Shown here one piece after another: positions 10,205-22,602 of a DNA stretch of 64,000 nucleotides (its first letter is position 1; every line of letters begins with the position of its first letter). The DNA is from Tribonema minus (lineage: Eukaryota > Sar > Xanthophyceae > Tribonematales > Tribonemataceae), in NCBI GenBank assembly GCA_017506865.1, contig JAFCMP010000007.1:186001-250000 (forward strand), in the 5' to 3' direction. Below the pieces are notes generated by a model, which had not been told where the DNA came from, searched no databases, and worked only from the letters and a program-made list of their open reading frames with translations. A program made the position numbers and the translations under genes.

Positions 10205-11623
10205 GAGAGCTGTGCTGTGCGGTGTAAATACAGGCGCTAGAGGTACTCGGCGACGGTGGCTTGACTCAGAGCCATCAGAGCCATTGCTCTATCCTTTCTG
10301 TACGCACTATTCCTTTCTGCATGCGGACTCTGCGCATTCGGGTTTGATTGGATGTCAAATTTATCTATATCTGGAGAATGTCATTGGCAGCAGTCGCCGC
10401 GTGCATCGCGAAGGTGCAATATATCATGCTAGAGCTCTACGATCTTTTGATTCGGTTTTCATGTTACATATGCTCAACAAGCGGGCGGGCAGCGTGCATG
10501 CAGTCTTGCAAACTCCATGGTTGAGCGTTGCTGCGTTGAGCGCATCACTGCCACCACTGCCACTTTCTGTTGAGACTTGCTGCAAGCACATCAGTGAGCG
10601 TTGTTGCGAGCATGTTGATGAGCATTGTAGCCTCGCTTTGATGCTCAGCGGGTGATCACCAGCTTGCATCTCTGAGAAGTAGCCATCAAGCGGGCATTAC
10701 TTGGAGTTGTTGTGTGTTGCTGGCTGCAATATGCGTATTGACAGCCGCAATGCATCATGTGGCAACTGAGCAGGTGGCATGTAGTGCGCACGCAATCGCC
10801 AGAAATGCACATTGCTCGTCATGATTACACTGCACTGGCAAGTGATCTTGTGTAATGGCCTACATGAGGTTGGGTCATCCTGCAGGGCTCTGTTGGTCAT
10901 CCATCGCACAAGTTGTGGAGTTGTTTGTTTGAGGCATTAGCATGCATTGAAGTTGACAATGGACTGGGCTCTGCATCACAATCATATGTGACTGAATAGT
11001 GGGCAAAATTGATGCAGTCAATCTCTGATGGGACAAGTCACAGGACATGCAGAAGCAAGCACTTCATGAGAGTTGGCGCAACTGTTGAGGCATGCTGAAT
11101 GGCATCTTTCTTCAGCAAAGGTGCTACATTGCAGCTGTTGGCCAACACCCTGCTTGTGAGGAAGCGCAGATGAGAACTGCAGACACGTATTCATGCATGC
11201 ACAAGCATGTCATGAAAATGAGTGTTTGGACATAATGATGACAGTAGTAAATGTGTTGCACACAACAACAACTGGCCAGCAACTCACAACGCGGCAGAAG
11301 GGCACAGTTCAAAGCACAGGTACACCTGAGCAAAGCGCATGGCTCATGACCTAGACTCTAAACTCAGACTCTGGACGCCTGAAACAGGCAAGCAGCAGGG
11401 CAACGGGGGGCCATGAGCACATGCGCACACACAACTGGCTGCAAGACTGTCGTTCATTAGCAGGGCTGCCAACGCGCACCGCCACCGCCGCCACCACCAC
11501 CACCACTGCAGCACCGGCGCACCGCGCGCCGCCGCCCCCCCGCAGAGGGGCGGCCGACGCGGCGGCGGCGCTGCGCAGCAGTGCTCAGCAGCGGTGACGG
11601 CGCCGCCGCCGCCGCAGCAATGC
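10205..11623. other. Convergent intergenic region TLS1 / eL15
   Basis: This is 1.4 kb between two convergent stop codons. A 'tgtaaataca' string shortly after the TLS1 stop (about 10222) might belong to its polyadenylation signal. The short open frames here have no recognisable domains and poor coding character. No RNA gene or repeat was recognised apart from low-complexity GCC-rich sequence next to the eL15 stop. Confidence 0.5.
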
Positions 11624-14600
11624 TCAGCGGTAGCGGCGCAGCGACAGCGTGTTGCGCTTCTTCCAGGCGGCGGAGTGGGAGCCGCCGATGATGTTGTTGG
11701 CGCGGTGGCCCTTCTTGCGCAGGCCGCGCGAGGTGCGGCCGGCGCTGGTGAGGCCGCGGCACTCGCGGTGCTTCATGACGGGCTTGGCGATCCAGTTGAT
11801 GCGCGAGTCGTTGCGGATGGCCTTGTGCTGGGGGTCCACCAGGATGACCTGGGGAGGTGGGGGGGGGGGGGGGGGAGGGGGGTCATTAGGGGTGTGGGGG
11901 GTGGGGGTTGATCGCATTAGTGGCTTCAACGTGAATTGTCACTATGAAAGCGAAGCAAATAATAATTGGCCTTGTGCTGGGGTCCACCAGCATGACCTGT
12001 GAGAGGGGGGGGGGGGGGGGAGGGGGGGGGGTTCAGTGCGTAAGAGGCTTCGACAAGAACTTCCACTTCAAGAGGGGGGTCATTGAAGAAGCTTCGATGT
12101 AAGCTTTCGCTTCAAGAGAGACGTGTTGCAAAGGCAAAGACTGAGCTTTGCAACAGTGCAGTTGGCCTTGTCCACCACGATGACCTGGGGGGGGGGGGAT
12201 GGGGAGGGGGACATGAGGGGTCATCTCGTAATATGTATACATCGCGGCCTGGTTCACCCAGTACGAAAGTGGTCATTTGGCCTCGGCAAAGCGTTCCATC
12301 TTGGTACTCCAGAAAAGCATACATCACAGTCAAAGTCACTCACCTCGTAATACTTGTACGTTGCGTCCTGGTTGACCCAGTACGAGTTGAGCACGCATGT
12401 CGCTGCGCAATTGGCGCCCGCAAGCTAATAATTTGTAAACATGTTCATGTGATGCAAACACAAAAAAGACCATTCGGCGTTGGAATACTTCGAAGTATGT
12501 AATCATGCATTATGCGACTGTAGATGCTCACCTCGTAATACTTGTACGTCGCGTCCTGGTTCACCCAGTAGGAGTTGAGCACGCGCATGTTGGCGCACTT
12601 GGCACCCGCACGCTCCTCAGCCACGGACCGCAGAGAGCGCACAAACTTTAACTGCGTGATACCCTGGTTCTTGGGCTTTCCGTACACAATGCCCTTGTAG
12701 TTGGGGCGCTTGCGGCCACCGCGGCGGACCGCCACGCGGAACACCGAGTACCCCTGCAATTCATGAATGTGAATTCACAGCGGTGAAAGGGAGAGGACCA
12801 TTAGTGAGTGGAAGAAGCGTGAAATGGGGCTGCGGCGGACCGCCATGCGGAACACGGAGTACCCCTGCAATTCATGAATGTGAATTCACAGCGGTGAAAG
12901 GGGGAGATTGTTCGTCATTTCAAGAAGGAATGTGCATGGAGCAAGACAGTTGACCGCGGCGACCGCCACGCGGAACACGGAGTAGTAGTTACCGCTGCAA
13001 TTCATAGATGTGAATTCACGGTGGTGAAAAAGGAGAGGTGAACCACTAATGAGTGGAAAATGTGTGAAATGGGACCGCGGCAGACCGCCTTGCGGACCAC
13101 AGAATACACCTGAAATTCATAAATGTGGCGTTACAGAGGTGAAACAGGGTAGGTTGTTAAAATGCATGTGGAACAGGACAGGTCGACCATAAATGAATGA
13201 ACGACTTTGAGCTGGGGACAGTGTAATGCTGTGTCAGAGTATATGTGATGTTGAAGCGGGCATGCATGCGGCCAACAACCGGGCCGCCACATTCACGTTC
13301 ATTCAGCGCACCCCTGTTCATGATCGTGAAGCTAAGCATAAATGATCAGGCAGGTAAATGATAAACTCATCACCACGCATGGTAGAGCTCTGCTCTGGTA
13401 GAGGTCTTATCAGAGATACGACAGTCAACAGAGTCAGGATCACAATGAAACATGTAAACGCAGAGCATTGTGGTCGTGATGGCTGTGCGTCGTAAGTTTG
13501 TTTCATCATTAACATCACGTGACTGCTGCGTGATCCACTACTTGCCGCTCTTGTTAAAGAAAATGACCACGGTCAGCAGCTGGCACGACAAACATTGTCG
13601 TAATGAGGGTGGTAAAGTTTTCCATCATTAGGCCGCGTAGCTTGGGAAATGCCTGCCCTGAGCAACATGCAGATGCGCCTTTTTGCCGTGTGTGAAGGCC
13701 ATTGTTGCCTTGTCAGCAGCAAATCACCTTCTCAGGCCGTCTATGGAAGGGATCAATACCGCCTTGAAAACAATCAGGCGGCCGCCGCTACGGGCCTGCA
13801 CTTTTCAGACATCAGCAGTTCTGAGCCTTGTTGTGTTCCAAGGGCCCTTGCCTCATCGTGTCACTTTTTTTGGTCCATATAAAAGCGTACTCAATTGTGA
13901 CAACAAAATGTCTCGAGTGTGCTAGTGAAACTAGCAAAGTATGTCGCCACATCGGTACTAGCAGCTGCATAGCGAGCCACATCAACATTTCACCCATTAC
14001 ACCAAAGGCTCGCATTCATGCAGAGGCCACGTCCGATTGTGCTGCATTGTGACTGCCCTCGGATTTTGCGACTGCTAGGTGCGCATTGCTGCCATCGCTG
14101 CCATCACGTGCTGAACGATGTTGGCATGGCTTCCCGCAGGCCTGCTCGCGTGCAATGTGCTTGCTTGATTGCTGACATAAATGCCCACTACATCATAAGA
14201 CCAGGTCTGACTATGACCAGTCAATGCTGCACAGCAGCTGCTTTTCATGGGTCATAAGGTTGCTGGACAAACAAAAGGCGACTGATCGTGCATGCATATA
14301 CGAAAATCATCCACATTGCCTCATTCATGTTGCGCGTGCAGAGGTGCACAGCCCGGTGGGACACTGCATACAACCAGATGATGACTTCTGGTGTGCGACC
14401 CGAGCTGCTTCATGAGCTCTGATGACTCGCCACTTGCTGAGCACTGAGAAGCAGTTGCTCACTGAGCACCACGCACCCATCATATATGCTTACAGCGCGC
14501 TCAACACGCATGTTCATGCGTTTTGACGTGCCTGATGGTAGTATTGTGCATCTGGCGCCGTGTATAGGTGCTGTGCCCAATGGCTGGCTTCGACTGGGCA

Positions 14601-15195
14601 GCACTAGTTCGTGTCAAGGCCAGCTGCCAAAAATCAACATCCTGCAACTAGTTTGTTGCCATGTTGAGCTGGCTCAAGTGAAAAAAACAAACTGGCTAAT
14701 GCAGGCAGTTGAGTCGAAAGCTTGGCGAGCCTGCGCAGTCGCTTGACTCTGCAGGCTTTTACAGTTTTGCTTATCACTGGGAGGTGCCTGACACTTCTCA
14801 TGACAAAGCTGGAGATTGCCAACCGCACGTCAATTTCTTTGACGACATTGAATGTGATTTCTTGGCGTGAGAGCAGGAGCCTGCTGTCTACTATTAAAAA
14901 GGGCGCCTATTGCTGATGCTCGCCAGGGCGCCATCACGCACAAACGTGCGCATGAGTGTAGTCGCTGCTGCGACAGTGCTTGCTGCTCGGCATTGCCGAA
15001 GCCATTATGGATGGCGTCACTCACCTGCTTGGCCTTGTAGCCGAGGCGGTGCGCCTTGTCCGTGCGTGTGGGCTTGGTGCACTTGTACACCTTGGGCAGC
15101 TGCCTGTACTCCCAAGCGCGCACGCGCAGCAGGAAGCGGAGCACATCGCTCTGCTTCTTGCGCCACAGCTCCTCCATATACTTGTAGGCACCCAT
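11624..15195 (-). CDS. RPL15: 60S ribosomal protein eL15 (3 exons)
   Basis: Exons on the minus strand are 15195-15025, 12753-12532 and 11848-11624, all phase 0. They give 205 aa, versus about 204 in the family. Exon 1 begins [21 protein letters not shown]. Exon 2 carries [12 protein letters not shown] and [17 protein letters not shown]. Exon 3 carries [13 protein letters not shown] and ends [13 protein letters not shown]. All are classic eL15 blocks, so the protein should sit in the large ribosomal subunit near the peptidyl-transferase region (family knowledge). Intron 1 is about 2.3 kb and intron 2 about 680 bp. Both contain degraded copies of the exon ends. The start codon is 109 bp from the divergent start of the plastid membrane protein. 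Confidence 0.95.
11965..12420 (-). repeat. Ghost junctions in eL15 intron 2
   Basis: Copies of the exon 3 acceptor end (centred near 11990 and 12180, matching 'ttgtccaccacgatgacctg') and of the exon 2 donor end (near 12225-12260 and 12345-12415, matching 'cctcgtaatacttgtacg') sit between the real junctions. G-runs follow the acceptor copies, as at the real site. Confidence 0.85.
12720..13160 (-). repeat. Ghost acceptor array, eL15 exon 2
   Basis: The real exon 2 start plus its intron flank (matching 'gaacaccgagtacccctgca') is followed by three decaying copies at about 12830-12900, 12950-13025 and 13070-13145. All include the 'aattcatgaatgtgaattcac' type palindromic flank, in part. Confidence 0.9.
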
Positions 15196-15304
15196 GATCG
15201 CCAGCCCCGCTTACAGCCCACACAGTGAGAGGTCAACGCCATCAGATCGAACTACAACTTTGAAGTTGTTCGTGCAAAAAAAAGAAAAGAAGGGGCGAAT
15301 CGCA
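15196..15304. promoter_or_regulatory. Putative bidirectional promoter, eL15 / plastid membrane protein
   Basis: Only 109 bp separate the two divergent ATGs. The segment contains 'caactttgaagttgttc' at about 15254-15270 and an A/G-rich run near 15276-15292. Shared promoter use is inferred from geometry only. Confidence 0.5.
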
Positions 15305-18300
15305 ATGCGGACGACCGCGCTGACACTGCTGCTGACCGTCGGCCTGCTTCCAGCTCTTGGATTCTCCGCATTCTGGCAGCCACGCGTCAAAGGTCTGCGT
15401 GCAACTCGACGTCAGCGGCATCACGAAGGATACGATCTTCGACCTAACTCCGCGATCCAATGTAAGCGGTATCTGCCCACTCCTGCGACCCCCTGACTGT
15501 CTTATGAATGTTTTTCGCGCATGCCTTACATGATTCGTTGCGGTGGAACATGCTGATACGGCTGGATCGGATGCATGTGCTGGTGTGTGTACATTCATAA
15601 AACTTGGAGATTTTTTTGCTGAACCCGCGCTTCTGCTTTTGATGCACCATTGCGAGGTCACAGCAGCCGCGGATCCTAATTTATGCATCTTCAATAAGAT
15701 AGCATTGCTATCAGGAGGCGGTGCAGCATCTGTGGACACGCCAATGAACAGCAAAGCCGTCAAGATAGGCTGGGCCAGCTCCTGGGGAGTTCTGTCCGTG
15801 CTGGCCATATTTGCAAATGCCGCACGACGGCTGGGCCCTGTGGCGATTGAGCCACTGCAGATGAGTGATGTGAGTTTGCAAGGCTTAATAATCGTCTGTC
15901 AGACATATCAGCACAAGTCTCAGTGCCTGCGCTTGTGCGAGCTGCAACTCCTCATGAAGTGAATGACTTCACCGCCCCTACTTGTTTGCAGCGAGGTATT
16001 ACATCAACATGCTAGTTCTAAGAACCTCCAAGGCTCATTGCGCAGGACTTGGGCATCTAGAGCAGACCCCGAGCATTACGAACATGGCCTTACGCTGTAT
16101 TAAAGGGTACAGGCATCCCATTACACCATTATGCCAATATGCAATCGGCTTGACCAGTTCAGTGAGGTGCCACTGTAACGCCCGGGCTGCCTTGCAAAGC
16201 CATGAAAATCTTGAAGTTTACAAACAAACAACGCATTTGAGCCGGTGTATTCGTCACACTCCGTAGCTTCGCTGTACCAGCGTTCCTGATCTGTCCTGTG
16301 TGCTGCTCGCATCATTTCTTGTTGCCACGCAGAAAGGTGGCCTGACAACGGTGCAGTGGGTCTGCTATGCGGGGTGCACTGCTCTTATTGGTAAGTTCTG
16401 GCAATATACTATCCCGTGGTTGAAGTCATGGTTGCAGCGTCAAGCGCAAGAATATGGTTTAGCGCATAAAACACACTTCAGGTTGCAGCGTTTTGTTCTT
16501 GACGGCAGTACTGTGAAAGGTCGTGATCACACTTATGAGTGTCCTGGCTGCACAAAATCAGGTTAAGTGTAAGAAAAAGGGTTAAATCAACATCAAGCGA
16601 CGGCTGCCGGCGGCTCGCATTGCCTGCCTGCTGATGCGCACTTGCTGCTCGTGCATGCATGCGTATTCCTGCAGGTTTCTTGTGAGGGGACCGCCTTTAC
16701 CGGCAGTGGACATCGATGATCACTGACATGATCACAACATGATCACACTCATGATGACATGCATGATCACATTCGTGAATTTGCGTGCTGTGACTCCACC
16801 TGGTTGCTGCGTACCTGCGCTGGCAGGCTACATGAAGGGCGAGCGCGCCATCCGCCGCAAGTTCAGCCGACACGTGGTGCAGAGGGCGCTCACTCTCGAC
16901 CAGGTGCGTATGGCATGTAAAATTTCCTCAAACTTCATGACTTGAAGTTGATGCATCCTTCTCTTTGGCTGGCACTTCAAGTGGCGGTGTTGGTCTAGAC
17001 GTGATGCTATACTGTGATGAGCCGAAGCGGACACAGTACATCTCAATGAGAAGAGCACTGACAGTGATGGTGGCTACCAGCGTGATCCGAGCATTCATGG
17101 GTGACAAGCCCGGGCCGGCGGGCCCGACCTGTGGTATTTGGTCTGTGCTGGCGCTTCGGTCCTGATGAAGTACCTCAGCCTTGGTCAACCCCATGCGTTT
17201 TTTACAAGATGTATCAATTGTCAAGTGTAGCACGCAACAGCTTGAAACATGCAAAAAAGTACTCTGATATCTTTTGCTGACACATGGGGGGGGGGGTCAC
17301 GATATAAGAGCAGGTCGTTTCCGCCAGCCTCACCGCTCTTATACTCTGATTGCTCCTACATTATCCTTGGGCTTGAGTAGGGTCAGCGCAAACCTTAGGC
17401 TAACCGTAACCTTGGCTATAGGGCCAGAGAAAAACATTATGATGTCTGTTTCCAATACTGTTTGAAACTGTTTGTGCTGTTTTCTGCAACCAGGGCGAAG
17501 CTACGCCATTGCGCGTGCTACTGGCGGGCCCCTACAGCATGGGGCTGTTCCGTGCCAACCGCAGGCGCAAGGCCTCCAGCTGGGGAATGCTGGTGGCAGC
17601 AGTGGGCATCATCAAGGTATGTATGTATACACGTTGTTCACTTGTGCCTACGTAGGGCGCGAAAAGCTGTAATGAGCTTGAAAAGAGCAACAACAAGCTT
17701 GTCAGCAGTGGGCATCATCAAGGTGTTCATCTTGTTCACTTTTGCTTACGTAGGGTGCGAAAAGTAAAAAGGCGTGTGAATTGAGCAACATACTGAAGGT
17801 TTTTTTAGCAGAAGTCTCCAAAATGAATGTTTTTATACTTCAATAAGCCAGCTTGCCAGCAGCGCCGATACCTTGACACGAAATGCATAAATGCTTGTTG
17901 AATGACATCTAGAATCATAAGCTAACCGGCATTGCCAAAGGGGAAGTGTTTTTTGATATGGCATTCTTGCAACTGTTAAAGCTTGGGCTATGGCCTGTGG
18001 GTTTGTTTCTGTGTGAGCCTGTAGTACATCAGCAGTTTGACATGCTGGCAGAGACAGTTAACGGCAATGCTGTATCTGCAACAACCATGCTTGTTTGCGC
18101 TTTTGAGTACAATACACTTTTGCCACATGGCGCTTGAGTGCATGCACCCAAAACGTAGTAGGTGGCAGCAAGGGAAAGCTCTCTTGTCTTTGTCTTTTGG
18201 GAGTTTGATCGAATGTAGGCAATGCTTCCATTTTTCCATCAGTGTTGGCAGCTTGAAGCGCCTGCAGCCTTGAGTGGTCTGTACAGCAGTGGTCTTGCCA

Positions 18301-19285
18301 AGTATGGCGTGTCAGATCTGTACTAAAGCACCATTCATCAGAGTAGCATGTTGATACTTCAACTGTATTGTTTGGCGTGAAGCGGCATCCAGTTCTTTGT
18401 GTTCAATGCTCAGACCTGTACTGTATCGTGCAGGCCTGCTGTACACGATGTGCTCCACACGCTCCACAACGCTCAGCGCCGCCGTACTCGATGACACTTC
18501 AACTTCAAGTTGTGACACTGACGCACCGCTGCGTACCCCCCAATGCGTGCCCCTTGCTGCATTGCGCGCGCGTACTGTCACGCACAGGTCATCAAGAAAA
18601 TGCCATATCCGTGGCGCAGCATAGTGGATGCGGGTGTGCTGGCAGGCCTGTGCTGGGGCGGCGGAGCCGTGGCGTACTACTGGGTTCGGTCCTGGTCTGG
18701 CATAAACCCAGGAGTTGACCCGCAGATGCCCAAACGCAGCGAGGTCAGACCTGATCCTCACTGTAATGCTAACCCGCGATCGTTCACATGTGCCTAACCC
18801 TAACCCTGATTGTAACAACAACCCTCATCGTCCACATGTGCGGTAGTGTAGCTTGCTGCCAAACGCAGCGAGGTCAGTCCTAACCCTAACACCAATGCTC
18901 TCCGCAACCCTACATCTCAGCCTCACCCTGGCATGATGTTGTGCCAGGCCATACTATGAACATGGCATCTGCATGTTAGAGCGTATTGTGGTCGAACAAC
19001 GGCGATGTGAAAGGCAGGTTGCGGCGGGCGCTGCGTTGACTACTTCAGAAGCCTGAAGATGTGGATATGTGAAAAGATCAGACAGAGGCAGAAGCTGACA
19101 AAAGCAGATCACGCTTGTAGTGGGCGCATGAGTTGACATGAAGGAGCTCAGTGGCCACTATGCTTTTGTTCTGCAAGCAGTGACAACACATTGTTGTTTG
19201 CGTACTTTTGTGAAGGTGTTGCTCACTTTTTTGAGCACTTGGCTGTGTGTTTTCTCATCCTCCACAGGCTGCCGCCACAGAGTGA
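15305..19285 (+). CDS. Multi-pass membrane protein, probably plastid-targeted
   Basis: Exons 15305-15461, 15667-15869, 16333-16390, 16827-16903, 17494-17616 and 18588-18743 join in frame (phases 1,0,1,0,0). A tiny final exon 19268-19285 (AATE, stop) is possible. The model gives about 263 aa. The N-terminus is a signal peptide (LTLLLTVGLLPALG) followed by FSAFWQP and an Arg/His-rich stretch, as in bipartite plastid presequences of complex-plastid algae. Further on come hydrophobic segments (GWASSWGVLSVLAIFANAA; TVQWVCYAGCTALIGY; SSWGMLVAAVGIIKVIKKM; DAGVLAGLCWGGGAVAYYW) separated by basic loops (ERAIRRKFSRHVVQRA; GLFRANRRRK). I do not recognise the family. Targeting is an inference from the N-terminus. 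The 3' end is uncertain: reading through the last donor gives an alternative stop at 18797. Confidence 0.65.
17580..17770 (+). repeat. Ghost donor copy, membrane-protein exon 5
   Basis: The exon 5 end plus intron start ('cagtgggcatcatcaaggt' and 'gttcacttgtgcctacgtag') is repeated once, about 105 bp downstream (17705-17765). Confidence 0.85.
18725..18885 (+). repeat. Ghost donor copy, membrane-protein exon 6
   Basis: The string 'gcccaaacgcagcgaggtca' at the exon 6 donor recurs nearly identically near 18858-18877 ('tgccaaacgcagcgaggtca'), followed each time by short telomere-like CCTAACCC sequence. The repeat supports a real donor at 18743. Confidence 0.75.
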
Positions 19286-20909
19286 ATGCGCAGCACCGCC
19301 ACCTGGCCTTGGCCACTATCGCGTCCATGTGCGGACAGTGGCGGCTGCCTTTGCAGCAGCGCTCCATCATTGTCATCAGTGTTTTGTTACATGCGTCAAG
19401 AACCACAGGCAGCAGTAAGCTTAGTGTAGTGTCAGAGTACATGTGTGTCATTCACATAGGTGCCAGAGCAAGAGCCCACAACATCGGCACCAAATGCACC
19501 AAGTGGTGACGATCAGCTCTTGAAGTGCGCGCTGCTTCTTGAAGTAGTTGATTGGGCGAGTGTGTTCTGACAAGTGCTTCCACGGGCGGCCAATAAAGAT
19601 TTCAGTTTGCTGACAGGTGATGCTGACAAGTGATGTTGTGAGAGTGAGGGACGGTTTTTCATGTTCGCATGCAGCACTCATGTTTCGGCCTTAGACACGT
19701 GACACGCTTGCTATGACCAGTCAGTACTGCATTGTGTAGAAATGTTCAGGCTTGATGACTGGTAGGTTTGTATTGGCCTGCGCCCCCCATCTCACACACT
19801 CATTTATTTTTTAAAATATTGCTGCATCTGACTATGATGAGTTGTGAACGGATGCGTGACTTGAGAGCCTGAGTCACTCACTCTCACCATCATGGTAAGG
19901 TTTGAGTTTGGACCTGCCATTTTTTCCATACTCAGTCACACTGCCTGCGCTATCTGCATTATGAACCCTCAGTCACAAGTAGGCCTGAAGTACTGACTGC
20001 GTCTGAACCGATGAGCACAACCTGGTATTGTCGCTGGAATGGTAGGCTTGCAGCGATCAATCAAGATTATTTGACAGGAGCACCAGACATTTCATGGCAG
20101 TTGCATTACTGCTGCTGTAGCAAGATACTACTTCCGAAGTAGTACCAGAGAGTAGTGCAACCTGCACCATCCTGGCCCATCTGAAATGTTGTGTGTTGTA
20201 TACAAAAAAGATGCAGTCGAAGAAAATTGCGACACAGCAAATCCTCGTTGATGCTGTCAGTGGCAGCCTACAAGATGTTGATCATACCACCGACTATTTT
20301 AAACAACAGTCGTGTGTACGTAATGCACAACAAAGGCAGCAGCAGCTGCAGCCTAGTCAACATAATCTTGCATTGCAGCGCTGATGCAGAAACCGGAGTT
20401 GTTTACCTGCTGGATTGCCCAGCTTGCGTCGGCACCAATTTTTGGTGGAAACGCATGAAAAACAAATTCCGCCAACAACGTGTGACATCAGACACAGGCT
20501 TTACAGTGCAAGGAACGTGTTTTCTTCGATATGTTTTTTTGTACATTTGTCGTGGCATCGGTGGCATGTCGCGTGGTGTGTTGCGTATCACTGTGTGTCC
20601 TACTCCATGCGAATCTGTGGCGGGTATGCTCTGTACAACAGAGGCGGTGCATACATCGGATATACAAGTCGCTGCACGTGTGTCCCGGCAGCAGCACATC
20701 GGAGCACCCAGCTGATGAAGCTTTGCTTGAAGGCAGCACTGCTCAGCAGGCGTGCTGTTTAATGCAACAGCGCTCAGCTACAGTGCTGCAGTGCTCAACA
20801 CAGCGCTGCAGCACTGACTCAGCGCTGCAGAATATGGCTTCACCAATCACCACGAATCACAGCCTTCAGCTGAAGCACACTGATGCAGCGCTGAATGGGA
20901 TTGCAACAC
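19286..20909. other. Convergent intergenic region, membrane protein / cystatin
   Basis: No confident gene. Around 20395-20430 a frame reads ETGVVYLLDCPAC, and about 200 bp later another frame reads YALYNRGGAYIGYTSR. Both are reminiscent of GIY-YIG-type segments in Penelope-like retroelements, but the frames differ and no reverse transcriptase is visible. Short 'gcgctcag' and 'cagtgctgcagtgctcaac' repeats occur near 20770-20830. Confidence 0.35.
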
Positions 20910-22602
20910 TTAGCAAGGCCTGGATTCATTCTTGGTCAGCTCCATCTGGTGCTTCCAAGGGACGTCGTACACGACGAGGTCATGGATGAAGCACTGCTCA
21001 GCAAGGGGGAAGACAGGGGCAGCGCAGGGGGCATGCTGGTGAGGGCAGGACCACCTTTTAGGCACGTGCTTCTGGAAAGCATGAATGGTTTGCATGGCAC
21101 CACACATGCAGACCAAATGCCTCAGACTGACTGTCAGTGTGTACCGCGAACCAAGCTCGGTACTGACGCATGTGCTGTTCAGCGCATTCGCAAAAACCTG
21201 GTCACGCAGGCTTTGCGCTTTCGCACGGCATGTGGCAAGTAGGCAGGCTGGCATGAAATTAATCTTTTCTAATCATCAATAGTAAGAGCTTGCAGGCAGC
21301 CTGGCGTGACATTATCGATTCAGATGAACAACAGCAAGTGCTACGTCACATTGCATTCAGAAAACATACCCCGCCATCCCTCTCAACAAACACATGCAAG
21401 CTCAAGATGCTGATCCTACAGTCTGAAACGTCATGGCAGTGGCATACAAGCCCCATTATTTGCACAAGATGCTGGTGACCCTGACGATTGGTCCAAGCTT
21501 TGCATTGAAGCGGGGCATAAGGAGAGTCACTCATTGCACTTGCCTGGCCATCATCCGTGCGGCGCTTCAATTCAATGGCGTAGTTCATGCCAGACACCAC
21601 TGCGTGCAGAGATAGGTGGCAGCAGTACAGTGGTGCGGTAAAAACGACAGGCGGTGATGAATTTGCGGCCGACAGCAATTCATAAGAAGCAGCATGCAAA
21701 ATTTTCGCATTGAATTGCACAGATACTTGCAATCAGCACCGGCGCCTGCTGTACACGGATTTGCAACAGGGTCAGTGACACATGAGTGCAAATGTGGAAT
21801 GACTAGATCAACAATGCAGCACTGCTGTTGGCATTTTGCACAATGACGATGGTGGATTCATTAATGATTCGCATTGGCGCTTCGCCCTTCCTCGATGTCT
21901 CTATGCTGACAAGAGTTCATGTTGCGTGATGCAGCACTGGCATCAAGTTATGGCGCGTTACGAGGCTGATCACTTGTAGTTAAGCCACCGCACGGTTGTG
22001 CCATGTTGATTAAGCGTCAGTTGTGTAGCACGGCAGCAATGCAATTTCACAGACAGCAGCAGTGGGTGAGCTGCCAGCACAACATGAACTGCAAATAAGG
22101 AAACCTCAGAGATCTGGCTACACGTGTCAGGCGCGCTTCGACAACGAAACATTGATGTAGAGAAATGACGGGCAGCTTCAGATAATGTCTGAGAGTAAGC
22201 ACCTGGTCAGCAAGCATGATCCTGAAGTATGTAGAGACATGCAGGAGTTCACCCACAGGGTACACACGTGGGTTCAATCGCACCTTGAGACTTGACGCTG
22301 ACGACGGAGATGTTGTCGCTCTCGCTAACTCCATTGGACTCCTCCAGCTTCTTGATGGCAAACTGCACAGCGGACTCCTTTTCAGCGCTGTTCTCGTTCG
22401 TGACATCTGTCCATCCGCCCACCATCGTCTGCAACCCTCGAAGGTGCTGCTCGTGCTCTTGCTGCACTTGCGCCTGCTGCTGCTCGTGCGTTTGACAGGA
22501 GCCCAGGCAAGCGAGTGCCAGGACTACGAGAAAGAGCAGGAGCAGAGAGAGCTTAGGGAGTACCGGCAACTGTGTTCGCTGCATTCGGTGCGGATGTCTC
22601 AA
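20910..22602 (-). CDS. Secreted cystatin (cysteine-protease inhibitor)
   Basis: Exons on the minus strand are 22602-22284, 21599-21544 and 20993-20910, giving 152 aa. Residues about 16-36 are a strong signal peptide (LSLLLLFLVVLALACLG). All three cystatin contact elements are present: the N-terminal Gly pair (MVGGWTDV, 62-63), the first hairpin QVVSG (106-110, built across the exon 1/2 junction) and the second hairpin Pro-Trp (VPW, 136-138). FAIKKLEES matches the family helix. The product should tightly inhibit papain-like proteases outside the cell or in the endomembrane system (family knowledge). Exon 2 is only 56 nt and ends at a GC donor (CAG|GCAAGT). Intron 1 is about 685 bp and intron 2 about 550 bp. 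Four Cys residues occur in the precursor; disulfide pairing is unknown. Confidence 0.88.

Noticed and set aside
10212-10655. 147-codon open frame after TLS1
   Set aside because: No recognisable motif, no splice support, and composition like intergenic sequence.
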